Made by a program: the position numbers and the translations under genes. Source: Actinotalea fermentans ATCC 43279 = JCM 9966 = DSM 3133 (GTDB lineage: Bacteria; Actinomycetota; Actinomycetes; Actinomycetales; Cellulomonadaceae). Taken from it: a DNA stretch of 53,162 bases. This document shows, in pieces, positions 27,383 to 36,755 of the stretch. The notes under the pieces are model-generated. The model was not told where the DNA came from. It did no database searches and saw only the letters and a list, made by a program, of their open reading frames with translations. Each line of letters opens with the position of its first letter. Within the stretch, counting starts at the first letter, position 1. The stretch is from the NCBI GenBank assembly GCA_000767215.1, contig AXCX01000006.1, positions 1-53,162 on the forward strand. Direction: 5' to 3'.

Positions 27383-28243
27383 ATGGCATCGCGCCGCAAC
27401 ATCGCTCTCTACCTCGTGCCAGCCGTGGCGCTGGTGACCGTCTTCCTCGTCCTACCTCTTGTGGTCGTGGCGATCCTCAGTACGACGCGCTGGGTCGGCG
27501 TCGGTACGCCGGAGCCCGTGGGGTTCGACAACTTCAGCCACCTGCTGACCGACCCGGCCTTCCGTCGGGCGCTCGCGAACACCGTGTTGTGGGTGGTCGT
27601 CGGAACGGTCGTCCATACCCCGCTGTGCGTGCTCGTCGCCCTCGTCGTGGCGCGGCGGCCGCGCGGCTGGCGGTTCTTCCGCACGGCGTTCTTCGTGCCC
27701 AACGTCATCTCCGCCACGGCCTTGGCGCTGCTCTGGTACTTCGTCTTCCACGTGAGCCTGGGGCCGCTCAACACTCTGCTCAGAGCGGCCGGGCTGGACG
27801 ACTGGGCGCGCGCCTGGCTGTCGGACCCGAGCACGGCACTGGGCGCGACCATGACGCCGTGGGTGGTCTACGTCGGCTTCGGCATGGTGCTGTTCCTGAC
27901 CCAGATCTCGACCATCCCGCGGGAGTACTACGAGGCCGCCCAGCTCGACGGGGCATCCGGGCTCCGGCAGGACCTGCACATCACGATCCCGCTGATCCGT
28001 CGGGCGATCGCACTCCAAGTGCTGTTCGTCGTCGGCTACGCGCTCCGGAGCTTCGAGTACCCGTTCATCATGACGAGCGGCGGTCCCGCGGACTCGACCA
28101 TGACGCTCTCGCTCTACATCTACCGCCAGATGATGACGGCCAACCAGTACGGGCTCTCCATGGCGGCCGGCGTCGTGACGCTCGTGGTCGGGATCGTCCT
28201 CACGGCCCTGATCTTCCTCGGCCTGAGAAGGGCGGAACGCTGA
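27383..28243 (+). CDS. Sugar ABC transporter permease, MalF/UgpA type (operon C)
   Basis: A 286-aa inner-membrane permease starting almost directly with its first membrane segment (NIALYLVPAVALVTVFLVLP). The EAA loop is EAAQLDGASGLRQDLHITIP. ATG 27383 is chosen over longer in-frame options because CGGAG lies just upstream and the preceding bases form the hairpin. The stop overlaps the ATG of the next permease by one base. Confidence 0.92.
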   Translation: MASRRNIALYLVPAVALVTVFLVLPLVVVAILSTTRWVGVGTPEPVGFDNFSHLLTDPAFRRALANTVLWVVVGTVVHTPLCVLVALVVARRPRGWRFFRTAFFVPNVISATALALLWYFVFHVSLGPLNTLLRAAGLDDWARAWLSDPSTALGATMTPWVVYVGFGMVLFLTQISTIPREYYEAAQLDGASGLRQDLHITIPLIRRAIALQVLFVVGYALRSFEYPFIMTSGGPADSTMTLSLYIYRQMMTANQYGLSMAAGVVTLVVGIVLTALIFLGLRRAER

Positions 28244-29052
28244 TGCTCGGAAAGATCGCCCGATGGAGCGTGCTGGTCGTCTTCACGCTCATCACGCTCG
28301 CGCCGCTGCTGTGGCTCGTGCTGTCGTCCTTCAAGACGGACGCTGAGCTCTTCGGCAACCCGTTCGGGTTGCCCGCATCCTGGTCCTTCGTCAACTACCA
28401 GGACGCGCTCGACGCGCACCCGCTGCTTCTGTTCCTGCGCAACAGCTTCGTGGTGGCGTTGCTCTCGAGCGTCCTGATCATCGTGGCCGGCCTGCTCGCC
28501 TCGTACGCGTTGATGCACCAGTTCCGGCTGAGCAGGTTCACCTTCGGCTTCCTGCTGTTCGGGATCCTCCTGCCCGTGAACGCCCTGATGACGCCGATCT
28601 TCTTCCTCGTCAACATGATGGGCCTTTACAACAACGTGCTGGGGGTCGCACTCGTCTACGCGGGGCTCTTCTTCCCGCTGGGGTTCCTGGTCATCAAGAG
28701 CTACATGGACACCACTCCCATGGAGATCCTCGAGGCAGCGCGGGTCGACGGAGCGTCCTTCCACCGGATCTTCCGGAGCATCGTCGCGCCGCTCAGCGCG
28801 CCCGGCGCCGTCACCGCGGGGATCTTCCTCATGATCACGGCGTGGAACGAGCTGCTCTTCGCGTCGATCCTCACGCAGGACGCCTCCGCCCAGACGGTCC
28901 AGGTCGGAGTGCGCTACTTCCTCACCGCGTACTCGGCCAACTACCCCGTGGCCTTCGCCGCGACAGTGATGGCGATCGCGCCGACCGTCGTCATCTACAT
29001 GGTGCTCAGCGAGCGCATCGTCGACGCGATGACCGCCGGAAGCCTCAAGTAG
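28243..29052 (+). CDS. Sugar ABC transporter permease, MalG/UgpE type (operon C)
   Basis: A 269-aa partner permease. It has six expected membrane segments, EAARVDGASFHRIFRSIVAP as EAA loop and the MalG-like TAWNELLFASILT. The ATG shares its first base with the preceding stop (TGATG), so translation is coupled. Together with the protein at 27383 it forms the operon C channel. The energising ATPase is not encoded nearby. Confidence 0.92.
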   Translation: MLGKIARWSVLVVFTLITLAPLLWLVLSSFKTDAELFGNPFGLPASWSFVNYQDALDAHPLLLFLRNSFVVALLSSVLIIVAGLLASYALMHQFRLSRFTFGFLLFGILLPVNALMTPIFFLVNMMGLYNNVLGVALVYAGLFFPLGFLVIKSYMDTTPMEILEAARVDGASFHRIFRSIVAPLSAPGAVTAGIFLMITAWNELLFASILTQDASAQTVQVGVRYFLTAYSANYPVAFAATVMAIAPTVVIYMVLSERIVDAMTAGSLK

Positions 29053-29089
29053 CGCCGTGGCATCGCCCTCTCACCGCCTAGGAGCACGT

Positions 29090-31078
29090 GTGCACCCCAA
29101 CCCGTCGTCCGTCGAAGGCGGAGACCCCGCCGACCCGGCAACCGTGACCGGCACGGACAGCGGCCTTCCGTTCGCCCCGTCGCGGGGCCGTCTGCGGCCG
29201 CTCGGCCTCGCCGACGTCGTGATCACGGGCGGCTTCTGGGCGGAGCTCCAGCAGCTGAACTCGACGGCGATGATCGCCCACGCTCAGTCCTGGATGGAGC
29301 GGTTGGGCTGGATCGGCAACTTCGACGCCGCCGTCGAGGGCCGCCTGCCGCGGGATCGGCGGGGGCGTGAGTTCTCGGACTCGGAGATCTACAAGCTCCT
29401 CGAGGCGATGGCGTGGGAGGTGGGGCGCACCGGCGACCGGGACATGGATGCGCGGTTCCGCATCCTCGCAGCGAGGGTGGCGCGTGCCCAGGAACCCGAC
29501 GGGTACCTCAACACGATGTTCGGACGGCCGGGACAACAGCCCCGGTACAGCGACCTGGAGTGGGGCCACGAGCTGTACTGCTTCGGGCACCTGATCCAGG
29601 CTGGTGTCGCCCGTGCTCGTACGGCTGGGACGCAGGATCCGTTGGTGGACGTCGCGAGGCGCGCGGCGGACCACGTGTGCGAGGTCTTCGGTCCAGAAGG
29701 CAACCCAGGCCTGTGCGGGCATCCCGAGATCGAGACCGCGCTCGTCGAGCTCTTCCGCGCGACAGGGGAGCGGCGGTACCTGGACCAGGCGCGGTTGTTC
29801 CTCGAGCGGCGTGGCCATGGCGTGCTGGGCGAGATCGAGCTCGGGCAGCAGTACTTCCAGGAGGACGTGCCCATCCGCGAGGCGACGATCCTCGACGGGC
29901 ACGCGGTCCGCGCGCTGTACCTGGCAGTTGGCGCCGTCGACCTCGCCGTCGAGGACGACGACCGGACCCTCCTCGCCGCGGTCCGAGCGCAGACTCTCGC
30001 CACGCTCGCACGCCGCACCTACCTGACCGGCGGCATGGGTGCACACCACGAAGGCGAGTCGTTCGGACAGGATTTCGAGCTTCCGCCGGACCGCGCGTAC
30101 TCGGAGACCTGTGCCGGCGTCGGCTCCGTGATGCTCAACTACCGCCTGCTCCTCGCTACGGGCGAGGCCCGCCACGCCGACGCCGTCGAGCGCACCCTCT
30201 ACAACGTCGTCGCCACTTCTCCGGCGCAGGACGGCAGAGCCTTCTTCTACACCAACACACTCCACCAGAGGACACCCGGACGGGTCCCGGCCGAGGACGA
30301 GGTCAGCCCGCGTGCCGCATCCTCGTTGCGCGCGCCCTGGTTCGCCGTGTCGTGCTGTCCGAACAACGTCACGCGCCTTGTCGCATCGCTCGGCGCATAC
30401 ATCGCCAGTGCGGACGACCAAGGGGTTCAGATCCATCAGTTCGCGGGTTCGACGATACGAGCGACAGTGCCGGATGGTGTCGTCGCCCTCAAGGTCGACA
30501 CGACGTACCCGGCCGATGGGCGTGTACACGTGCGGGTGCTCGAGACGCCGTCAACGCCGTGGGCACTCAGCCTGCGCGTCCCTGCATGGGCCGAGGGTGC
30601 GACCGTCCGAACTGGTGACGGCTCGGCGGTTGCCGTCGGCGCGGGGTACGCGGTCGTGCGCCGCGTCTTCGCGGTCGGCGACGAGGTGGAGCTCGACCTG
30701 CCGATGGCACCGCGCTGGACGTGGGCCGACCCTCGCATCGACGCTGTTCGCGGCCAGGTCGCCGTGGAACGGGGGCCACTGGTCATGTGCCTTGAGTCGG
30801 TCGACCTCGGGGCCGACGTCGCGGGCGTGCGTGTGTGCACAGACGAGCCGCCGGCAGAACGAGGTGGACGGGTCCTCGTCCGTGCCAGCCTTGTGGATGC
30901 AGCGGCCGATGTGGACGAGGCATGGCCATACGGGCCTGGGCCCGGACGCAGCACCCGCGATCCTGAAGTCGGCGGGCAGGTCGGTCTCGTGCCATACCAC
31001 TCGTGGGCCAACCGAGGCCCGTCCACGATGCGCGTCTGGCTGCCGGTTGACGACGCCCATGGGCTCGCCCCTCACTAG
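29090..31078 (+). CDS. GH127 beta-L-arabinofuranosidase, copy 3
   Basis: A 662-aa GH127 enzyme. Zinc-site residues are in SETCAG and SCCPNN, and the acid/base context is [13 protein letters not shown]. No signal peptide. GTG 29090 is preferred because AGGAG lies 5 bases upstream. By eye it is about three quarters identical to copy 1 (7445) over the full length, including SEIYKLLEA and [19 protein letters not shown], so the two arose by fairly recent duplication. It ends operon C. Its stop codon overlaps the stop of the recombinase remnant on the other strand by two bases. Confidence 0.93.
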   Translation: MHPNPSSVEGGDPADPATVTGTDSGLPFAPSRGRLRPLGLADVVITGGFWAELQQLNSTAMIAHAQSWMERLGWIGNFDAAVEGRLPRDRRGREFSDSEIYKLLEAMAWEVGRTGDRDMDARFRILAARVARAQEPDGYLNTMFGRPGQQPRYSDLEWGHELYCFGHLIQAGVARARTAGTQDPLVDVARRAADHVCEVFGPEGNPGLCGHPEIETALVELFRATGERRYLDQARLFLERRGHGVLGEIELGQQYFQEDVPIREATILDGHAVRALYLAVGAVDLAVEDDDRTLLAAVRAQTLATLARRTYLTGGMGAHHEGESFGQDFELPPDRAYSETCAGVGSVMLNYRLLLATGEARHADAVERTLYNVVATSPAQDGRAFFYTNTLHQRTPGRVPAEDEVSPRAASSLRAPWFAVSCCPNNVTRLVASLGAYIASADDQGVQIHQFAGSTIRATVPDGVVALKVDTTYPADGRVHVRVLETPSTPWALSLRVPAWAEGATVRTGDGSAVAVGAGYAVVRRVFAVGDEVELDLPMAPRWTWADPRIDAVRGQVAVERGPLVMCLESVDLGADVAGVRVCTDEPPAERGGRVLVRASLVDAAADVDEAWPYGPGPGRSTRDPEVGGQVGLVPYHSWANRGPSTMRVWLPVDDAHGLAPH

Positions 31079-31479
31079 CGGATGCGCTCCTCCGCTTCCG
31101 AGGAGACGGGCGCTCCCGCTGGCGTCACCTGACGCCGGCGACTCCAAGTGTCGGCGAGGTCGGCGAGCTGTTGGGCGGACCGCGTGGAAGGCGGCGAGGC
31201 GCGCTGATCGGCGTCGTCGAGGGTGTGCAGGTACTTCTGGGTTGTCTGGATCTGGGCGTGGCCCATGCGTGCCATGACGGATCGCAGGTCGGCGCCGCCG
31301 GCGAGGAGCCAAGAGGCGTGGGCGTGTCTCAGGTCGTGCATTCGGACGGGGAAGTCGATGCCGGAGCGTTTGACGGCGGGCTGGCCCCTGTGTCCGGGCC
31401 TTCGTCGTACGCGCAGCATCCCCCGGAGCACCCGGCTCGCTGCCGGTAGAGCACCGTGGCCCCGCCGACGGGGGCCTGG
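31075..31479 (-). pseudogene. Tyrosine recombinase (integrase) C-terminal remnant
   Basis: The minus strand encodes the C-terminal catalytic part of a phage-type integrase: [18 protein letters not shown], then [20 protein letters not shown], with the HxxR box, the second histidine and the nucleophilic tyrosine. Upstream, the frame shifts and the first catalytic arginine and the DNA-binding domains are missing. Downstream, a one-base deletion near 31199, relative to the copy at the right edge of the window, shifts the frame after DDADQRA and gives a foreign tail. It is therefore non-functional. The left limit is the overlapping stop at 31075; the upstream limit is approximate. Confidence 0.85.
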
Positions 31480-31687
31480 TCGGCGGCGCGGGGGTCGCTG
31501 ACGCTGCCAAGCGGCCGTCGACCGTCGGCCGCAGCGTCCCTGAGGCAGCCCGCCGCGGCCACGCCGCTGGTGGTGAGGGCTGCAGTGGGTCCGCCGTCGT
31601 ACGCTGACGGCGGCAGAGGTGACGAGCCGGGCGACCGGACATCGCGACGTGGCGAGCGCCACGACGGCGCAGAGAACTGAGGGGCGA
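31480..31687. other. Gap between recombinase remnant and LacI gene
   Basis: No gene is supported here. It probably contains further recombinase debris (fragmentary frames on the minus strand) and the promoter of the LacI gene at 31688, but I see no clear promoter hexamers or operator palindrome. Confidence 0.4.
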
Positions 31688-32704
31688 GTGACGAGCGGAC
31701 GACGGCCCTCCCTGAAGGATGTGGCCCGCGAGGCAGGGGTCTCGTACCAGACCGTCTCCCGCGTGATCAACAACGGCCCCCGTGTCTCGGTCGCGACACG
31801 GGACCGCGTGCTCGCCGTGATCGCAGAACTCGGCTATCGCCGGAACGACGCAGCGCGCGCCCTCGTGACGAGCAGGTCGCACGCCATCGGGGTCATCGCC
31901 GACGCGTCGCCGCGGTATGGCCCGGTGAGCACGCTGGCTGCGGTCGAGTCTGCCGCCCGGGACGCCGGCTACACGGCCCTCGTCGCCACGATGAGCAATC
32001 CTGATCTGCCGACGGTCGTCGGAACTCTCCGGAGCTTCATGGAACGCGGCGTCGAGGGCATCGTCGTCATCGCCCCGCGCGTGCCGATGGCGCACGTTGC
32101 TCAGGCGGTCTCCGCGACGATCCCCATTGTCATGCTCGCGCCCGGCGAGGTGAGTCAGCGGGGCATCACCGTCTTCGCGGAGGACCAGGAGCTCGGCGCC
32201 CGTCTCGCGACGCGCCACCTGGTGCACCTCGGCCATCGGGAGATCGCGCACCTCGCCGGGAGCCAGGAGTGGCTGGATGGTCAGGTCCGCCTCAGGGGTT
32301 GGCAGGCTGAGCTCGCGGCGCACAAGATCCCCGCGGTCGCGGTTCAGTACGGTGACTGGTCGGGTGACAGCGCGTACCGCATCGGTCAGAAGATGGTGGC
32401 CGACGGCCTACCGAGCTCGATCTTCGTGGCGTCCGATCTCATGGCGCTGGGCTTCATGCGCGCCCTCTACGAGAACGGCGTCTCCGTGCCCCGAGACATC
32501 TCGATCGTGGGCTTCGACGACAACGAGTTCGCCCCGCAGGTCCACCCCCCTCTGACGACAGTCAGACAGTCGTTCGCCACCGTCGGCGCCCGCTGCATGG
32601 AGATCCTCCTGGGGCTCATCGCTGGCGACGAGGTGGACACGACGCCGGCGATGCCGGAACTGGTCGTGCGCAAGTCCGCGAGTTCGCCGCGTCCTCACGC
32701 GTAA
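31688..32704 (+). CDS. LacI-family transcriptional regulator (operon D)
   Basis: A 338-aa regulator. The helix-turn-helix is [20 protein letters not shown] (residues ~7-26), followed by an effector domain ending in [11 protein letters not shown]...[17 protein letters not shown]. It belongs to a different LacI branch from the regulators at 6299 and 12230. GTG 31688 follows GAGGGGCGA and puts the helix-turn-helix at the family position. It lies upstream of, and in the same direction as, the importer genes. It probably acts on the two GGCGAACGTTC sites at 32809 and 32845. Confidence 0.92.
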   Translation: MTSGRRPSLKDVAREAGVSYQTVSRVINNGPRVSVATRDRVLAVIAELGYRRNDAARALVTSRSHAIGVIADASPRYGPVSTLAAVESAARDAGYTALVATMSNPDLPTVVGTLRSFMERGVEGIVVIAPRVPMAHVAQAVSATIPIVMLAPGEVSQRGITVFAEDQELGARLATRHLVHLGHREIAHLAGSQEWLDGQVRLRGWQAELAAHKIPAVAVQYGDWSGDSAYRIGQKMVADGLPSSIFVASDLMALGFMRALYENGVSVPRDISIVGFDDNEFAPQVHPPLTTVRQSFATVGARCMEILLGLIAGDEVDTTPAMPELVVRKSASSPRPHA

Positions 32705-32808
32705 GTGGTCCCCGCGGGTGACGTGAGCGCCCCCGCCCACCAGGGTCGACTGCCGCGCGCACCTGGATCCCTTTCGCGCATCGCTGGGGACGCGTTACCG
32801 AATCGTTA

Positions 32809-32822
32809 GGCGAACGTTCGCC
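32809..32822. promoter_or_regulatory. LacI-type operator O1 of operon D
   Basis: GGCGAACGTTCGCC is a perfect 14-bp palindrome with a central CG, 9 bases upstream of a -35-like TTGACC. A second near-copy starts 36 bases downstream, so a dimeric or looping repressor could contact both. Confidence 0.75.
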
Positions 32823-32830
32823 CTGCTCTG

Positions 32831-32860
32831 TTGACCGTGGCGAGGGCGAACGTTCACACT
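32831..32860 (+). promoter_or_regulatory. Candidate promoter of operon D
   Basis: TTGACC (32831-32836) and CACACT (32855-32860) are spaced by 18 bases, about 100 bases before the binding-protein gene. Operator O2 overlaps the spacer and -10 element, as expected for repression. The -10 match is weak. Confidence 0.4.
32845..32858. promoter_or_regulatory. LacI-type operator O2 of operon D
   Basis: GGCGAACGTTCACA repeats the O1 sequence for its first 11 bases and keeps the central GAACGTTC palindrome. It overlaps the candidate -10 region. The spacing of 36 bases from O1 places both on a similar helix face (about 3.4 turns). Confidence 0.7.
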
Positions 32861-32963
32861 CCTTCTGTCGGGCGCCCCTCGGGGGCGGCGCGCGGCGCCT
32901 CCGAGGCCACCTGGCAACCGGGGGCAGTCAGAACCACGACCGCACACCGATCGAAGGAGATTG

Positions 32964-34145
32964 ATGATGTTGCGTAGGCTGCGTTGGGTAGCCCCCCTGG
33001 CGGTCGCCGCCGTCGCGCTGACGGCTTGCGCCTCCGAGCCCGGCGAGACCGCGCCGGCGGCGTCCGAGGAGAGCGAGACGCCGACGAGTGACGTCGCGGC
33101 GCGGGCGGACGAGGCGCTCGAGATGGTGACGGGCCAGATCCTCGCGAGAGGCCCACACGGCGAGGAGCCGTCCCCTGCATCCGTCGCCGATCTGACCGAG
33201 TACGAGGTCGAGCAGATCCAGGGGCTCGGGGCGACGGCTGCCATCGTTCTGCACTACGGCGGCAACGACTGGGCAACCGCGCAGGTGGCCGGTCTGCGCG
33301 CCCGGTTCGAGGAGCTGGGCATCGAGGTCGTCGCGGTCACCGACGCCGATTTCGACCCGGGTCAGCAGGTCTCCGACATCGAGACCGTGATGGCGATGGA
33401 CCCCGACATCATCGTGTCGATCCCGACCGACCCGGTCGCGACGGCCGCCGCCTACAAGGCTGCCGCTGATGCGGGCATCAAGCTCGTCTTCATGGACAAC
33501 GTGCCCAACGACCTGGTCGCGGGCACGGACTACGTCTCCGCGGTCTCCGCGGACAACTACGGCAACGGTGTCGTCTCTGCCCATCTCATGGCCAAGGCCA
33601 TGAACGGCCAGGGCACCCTCGGGATCATCTACCACGAGGCGGACTTCTTCGTCACCCAGCAGCGCTACGACGGGTTCCGGACGACGATCGAGGAGGAGTA
33701 TCCCGAGATCGAGATCGTGGAGGAGCAGGGCATCGCCGGGCCGGACTTCGCCGGTGACGCCCAGGCCGTCACCGACGCCTGGCTGACGCAGCACCCGGAC
33801 CTCGACGGCATCTGGGCCGTCTGGGACGTTCCGGCGGAGGGTGTCATGGCGGCGGCCCGCTCGGCCGGCCGGACCGATCTGATGATCGCCACCGAGGATC
33901 TGGGAACGAACGTCGCGATCGCGCTGGCGAAGGGCGAGATGGTCGTGGGTCTGGGCGCGCAGGTGCCCTACGACCAGGGCGTCACGGAGGCCAACCTGGC
34001 CGGCGGCGCCCTCCTGGGGAAGTCGTACCCGCCGTACGTCGCTCTGGCGTCCGTGCCGGTCACCCACGACAACGTGCTCGAAGCCTGGGAGATCGTCTAC
34101 CACACCGCGCCCCCTGCTGAGGTCGCCGACTCCTTCGTCGACTGA
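32964..34145 (+). CDS. RbsB-type sugar-binding lipoprotein (operon D)
   Basis: A 393-aa periplasmic-binding-protein-like receptor of CUT2 importers. The lipobox AVALTAC gives a lipidated Cys22. A linker leads to the RbsB-like fold (VLHYGGNDWATAQVAGLRARF, DPDIIVSIPTDP, YVSAVSADNYGNG, LDGIWAVWDVPAEGVMAAAR). Such receptors bind monosaccharides or small glycosides. Two adjacent ATG codons (32964, 32967) follow AAGGAGA; either may be used. It works with the ATPase at 34244 and the permease at 35749. With a GH35-like enzyme downstream the ligand may be a galactoside, but this is inference. Confidence 0.9.
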   Translation: MMLRRLRWVAPLAVAAVALTACASEPGETAPAASEESETPTSDVAARADEALEMVTGQILARGPHGEEPSPASVADLTEYEVEQIQGLGATAAIVLHYGGNDWATAQVAGLRARFEELGIEVVAVTDADFDPGQQVSDIETVMAMDPDIIVSIPTDPVATAAAYKAAADAGIKLVFMDNVPNDLVAGTDYVSAVSADNYGNGVVSAHLMAKAMNGQGTLGIIYHEADFFVTQQRYDGFRTTIEEEYPEIEIVEEQGIAGPDFAGDAQAVTDAWLTQHPDLDGIWAVWDVPAEGVMAAARSAGRTDLMIATEDLGTNVAIALAKGEMVVGLGAQVPYDQGVTEANLAGGALLGKSYPPYVALASVPVTHDNVLEAWEIVYHTAPPAEVADSFVD

Positions 34146-34174
34146 GCACCCCACGCGACCGGCGACGTCGCGCC

Positions 34175-34208
34175 CGGGCCGGGAGTCGCCCTCTGTCCTC
34201 CCGGCCCG
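34175..34208 (+). terminator. Intercistronic hairpin after the operon D binding-protein gene
   Basis: An 11-bp perfect stem (34175-34185 with 34198-34208) and a 12-base loop lie between the receptor and ATPase genes. Even in this CUT2 operon the hairpin follows the binding-protein gene, as in the four CUT1 operons. Confidence 0.65.
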
Positions 34209-34243
34209 CCTCACAGACCCCTCACCACGAACGGAGGTTTGGC

Positions 34244-35752
34244 ATGCCCACCGACGGCCCGCTCGCTGTCCGCATGGCTGACGTGTGCAAGTCCTTCGAC
34301 GGCGTGAAGGTGCTCGACGGCGTGCACTTCGAGGTGCTCCCCGGCGAGGTTCACGCGCTAGCGGGTGGCAACGGTGCCGGCAAGTCCACCCTCATGAAGG
34401 TGCTCCTGGGCGCCTACCGGCGAGACGCCGGGCACGTCGAGGTGTTCGGCCGAAGGCTCGACGCGGCCTCGATCCACGCAGCCAAGGCCGCTGGCGTCGG
34501 CATGGTGTACCAGGAGTTCTCGCTCATCCCGACCCTGACGGTGGCGCAGAACATCTTCCTCGATGCCGAACCCTTGCGGGCCGGGCTCATCGATGACGCG
34601 GTCATGCGCAGGCGCGCGGCCGAGATCCTCGCCCGCATGGAGGTCGCCATCGACCCCGCCGCGGAAGTGGGGTCGTTGCCCACTGCCCAGTGGCAGCTGA
34701 CTGAGATTGCCAAGGCGTTGAGCCAGGACGCCCGTGTGCTCGTGATGGACGAGCCGACGGCCTCCCTCGCCAAGCACGAGGTAGATGCGCTGTTCGGCCT
34801 GATCGAGAGGCTCAAGGCCCAGGGAATCGCGATCATCTACATCTCGCACCGGATGGACGAGATCCATCGGATCGCGGACCGGATCACCATCCTGCGCAAC
34901 GGCCGCAACCTCGTGACGGCTGCGCTTGACGAGATCACCCCCCAGGAGATCGTCGCCGGGATCGCCGGCCGCGAGCTGGCCGCCCAGGTGTCCTACGGCC
35001 CCCGAAGCGCCGCGCGAGAAGGCAAGGTCCTCCTCGACGTCCGAGAGGTCTCGGCGGAAGGGGTCCGTGAGGCGACGTTCCAGGTCCGCGCAGGCGAGGT
35101 CCTGGGCGTCGCCGGGCTGATGGGCTCGGGCCGCACGGAACTTGCCCGCGCACTGTTCGGCATCAGCGCCATCACGTCCGGAGCCGTCGTCAAGGATGGT
35201 CAGCCGCTGCGGCTCGCGTCGCCGGCGGACGCCATCCGCGCCGGCATCGCGCTCATCCCGGAGGACCGGCGTCTCCAGGGGCTCGTCCTCGACCACTCGG
35301 TCCGGACGAACCTGACCCTGCCCATGCTCGCGTCGCTGCGCCGTTGGGGACTGGTCGCGGTCGACAAGGTACGTGCGATGTCGGAGCACCTCATCGAGCA
35401 GCTCTCCATCGCGGTGGCCCGACCGGACGCGCCCGTGCGCCTCCTGTCCGGAGGTAACCAGCAGAAGGTCGTCATCGCCAAGTGGCTCGGCACCGAGCCG
35501 GAAGTGCTCGTCATGGACGAACCCACCGCGGGCGTCGACGTCGGCACCAAGTCAGAAATCGTCCGTATCGTCCGCGACCTCGCGCGGGCGGGAAAGGGAG
35601 TCGTTGTGATCTCCTCGGAGTACCCCGAGCTCATCGCCATGTGCGATCGCTACCTGATCATGCGCGACGGGCGCGTTGCCGAGTGCCTGGACGCCCGCGA
35701 GATCCGCTCCGAGCTCGATCTCGAGCTCGCCGTGCAGGGACTCTCGGCATGA
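34244..35752 (+). CDS. RbsA-type double-domain sugar ABC ATPase (operon D)
   Basis: A 502-aa ATP-binding protein with two fused ABC domains. Domain 1 has Walker A GGNGAGKST and Walker B VLVMDEPTAS, with an unusual signature (SLPTAQWQLTEIAKAL). Domain 2 has the degenerate P-loop GLMGSGRTELARALFG, signature LLSGGNQQKVVIAKWL and Walker B VLVMDEPTAGVD. This arrangement is characteristic of CUT2 importers (RbsA, MglA, XylG). The ATG follows CGGAGG. It overlaps the permease gene by four bases and would energise uptake by 35749 and 32964 only. Confidence 0.93.
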   Translation: MPTDGPLAVRMADVCKSFDGVKVLDGVHFEVLPGEVHALAGGNGAGKSTLMKVLLGAYRRDAGHVEVFGRRLDAASIHAAKAAGVGMVYQEFSLIPTLTVAQNIFLDAEPLRAGLIDDAVMRRRAAEILARMEVAIDPAAEVGSLPTAQWQLTEIAKALSQDARVLVMDEPTASLAKHEVDALFGLIERLKAQGIAIIYISHRMDEIHRIADRITILRNGRNLVTAALDEITPQEIVAGIAGRELAAQVSYGPRSAAREGKVLLDVREVSAEGVREATFQVRAGEVLGVAGLMGSGRTELARALFGISAITSGAVVKDGQPLRLASPADAIRAGIALIPEDRRLQGLVLDHSVRTNLTLPMLASLRRWGLVAVDKVRAMSEHLIEQLSIAVARPDAPVRLLSGGNQQKVVIAKWLGTEPEVLVMDEPTAGVDVGTKSEIVRIVRDLARAGKGVVVISSEYPELIAMCDRYLIMRDGRVAECLDAREIRSELDLELAVQGLSA

Positions 35753-36729
35753 CCGCCCTCGCCGCCCCGCCGAAGGACAAGGACCGGCGCACGTTCACGT
35801 GGCCCGACATCGGCATCGACTGGCGCCGGGACATCGTCTACATCGGGTTCGTCGTGGTCTTCATCGCGTTCGCGATCCTCCTCGGCGACGAAGGGTTCCT
35901 CTCCACGGCGAACCTCCTGAACATCTTGCGCCAGGCTTCGATCGTCGCGGTCATCGCGGTGGGCATGACATTCGTCATCGGGTGCGCAGAGATCGATCTC
36001 TCGGTCGGCTCCGTCGCCGGACTCGCCTCGATCACCACGGCGATGGTCATCTCCCGGTACGGCCTTGTCGCCGGGATCATCGCCGGCGTCCTCGTCGGCC
36101 TGGTGGTCGGTGCGATCAACGGATCGCTCGTCGCCTTCGTGCGCATACCGTCGTTCCTGGTCACCCTTGCGATGCTCGGCGTCGCGGTGGGCATCGCGCA
36201 GTGGGTCACGGACTCCGCGCCGCAGCCCATCCTCGACTCGACCTACACCAGCATGTTCGGGTCCGGGACCGTCGGCTTCCTGCCCGGGCTCGTCGTCTGG
36301 AGCGCCGTGGCGGTGGCCGTCGGCGCAGTCGTGCTGAAGAAGGCGCGATTCGGGCGCCAGGTCCTCGCCACCGGGGCGAACAGGACGGCGGCCGAGTACT
36401 CCGGCATCAACACAAGGGCGATCAAGTTCCGCGTGATGATGATCTCGGCAACGGCTGCCGCCATGGCAGGAATGCTCTACGCAGGCCGTCTCCAGTCGGG
36501 TCGCTTCCAGTTCGGCTCGGGCGACGAGATGAATGCGATCGCCGCCGTCATCCTCGGCGGCACGGCGCTGTCCGGGGGCCGTGGCTCCGTCATCGGAAGC
36601 CTCTTCGGCGCCCTCCTCATGCAGCTCATCACCAATGGTCTGATCCTCGCCGGCCTCGACCCGAGCCAGCAGCAGGTGGTCAGGGGCGTGATCATCGTCC
36701 TCGCGGTGGCGCTCGCCCGTAACAAGTAG
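35749..36729 (+). CDS. RbsC-type sugar ABC permease (operon D)
   Basis: A 326-aa inner-membrane permease of the CUT2 family, with 8-10 hydrophobic segments (GFVVVFIAFAILLGDEGFLS, IAVGMTFVIGCAEIDLSVGS). The family motif AEIDLSVGSVAGL and the C-terminal GGTALSGGRGSVIGSLFGAL are clear. It presumably works as a homodimer, since no second permease gene is present. The ATG overlaps the ATPase stop (ATGA). Confidence 0.93.
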   Translation: MTALAAPPKDKDRRTFTWPDIGIDWRRDIVYIGFVVVFIAFAILLGDEGFLSTANLLNILRQASIVAVIAVGMTFVIGCAEIDLSVGSVAGLASITTAMVISRYGLVAGIIAGVLVGLVVGAINGSLVAFVRIPSFLVTLAMLGVAVGIAQWVTDSAPQPILDSTYTSMFGSGTVGFLPGLVVWSAVAVAVGAVVLKKARFGRQVLATGANRTAAEYSGINTRAIKFRVMMISATAAAMAGMLYAGRLQSGRFQFGSGDEMNAIAAVILGGTALSGGRGSVIGSLFGALLMQLITNGLILAGLDPSQQQVVRGVIIVLAVALARNK

Positions 36730-36755
36730 TACCTCACACACCGAAAGGAGCAGTC

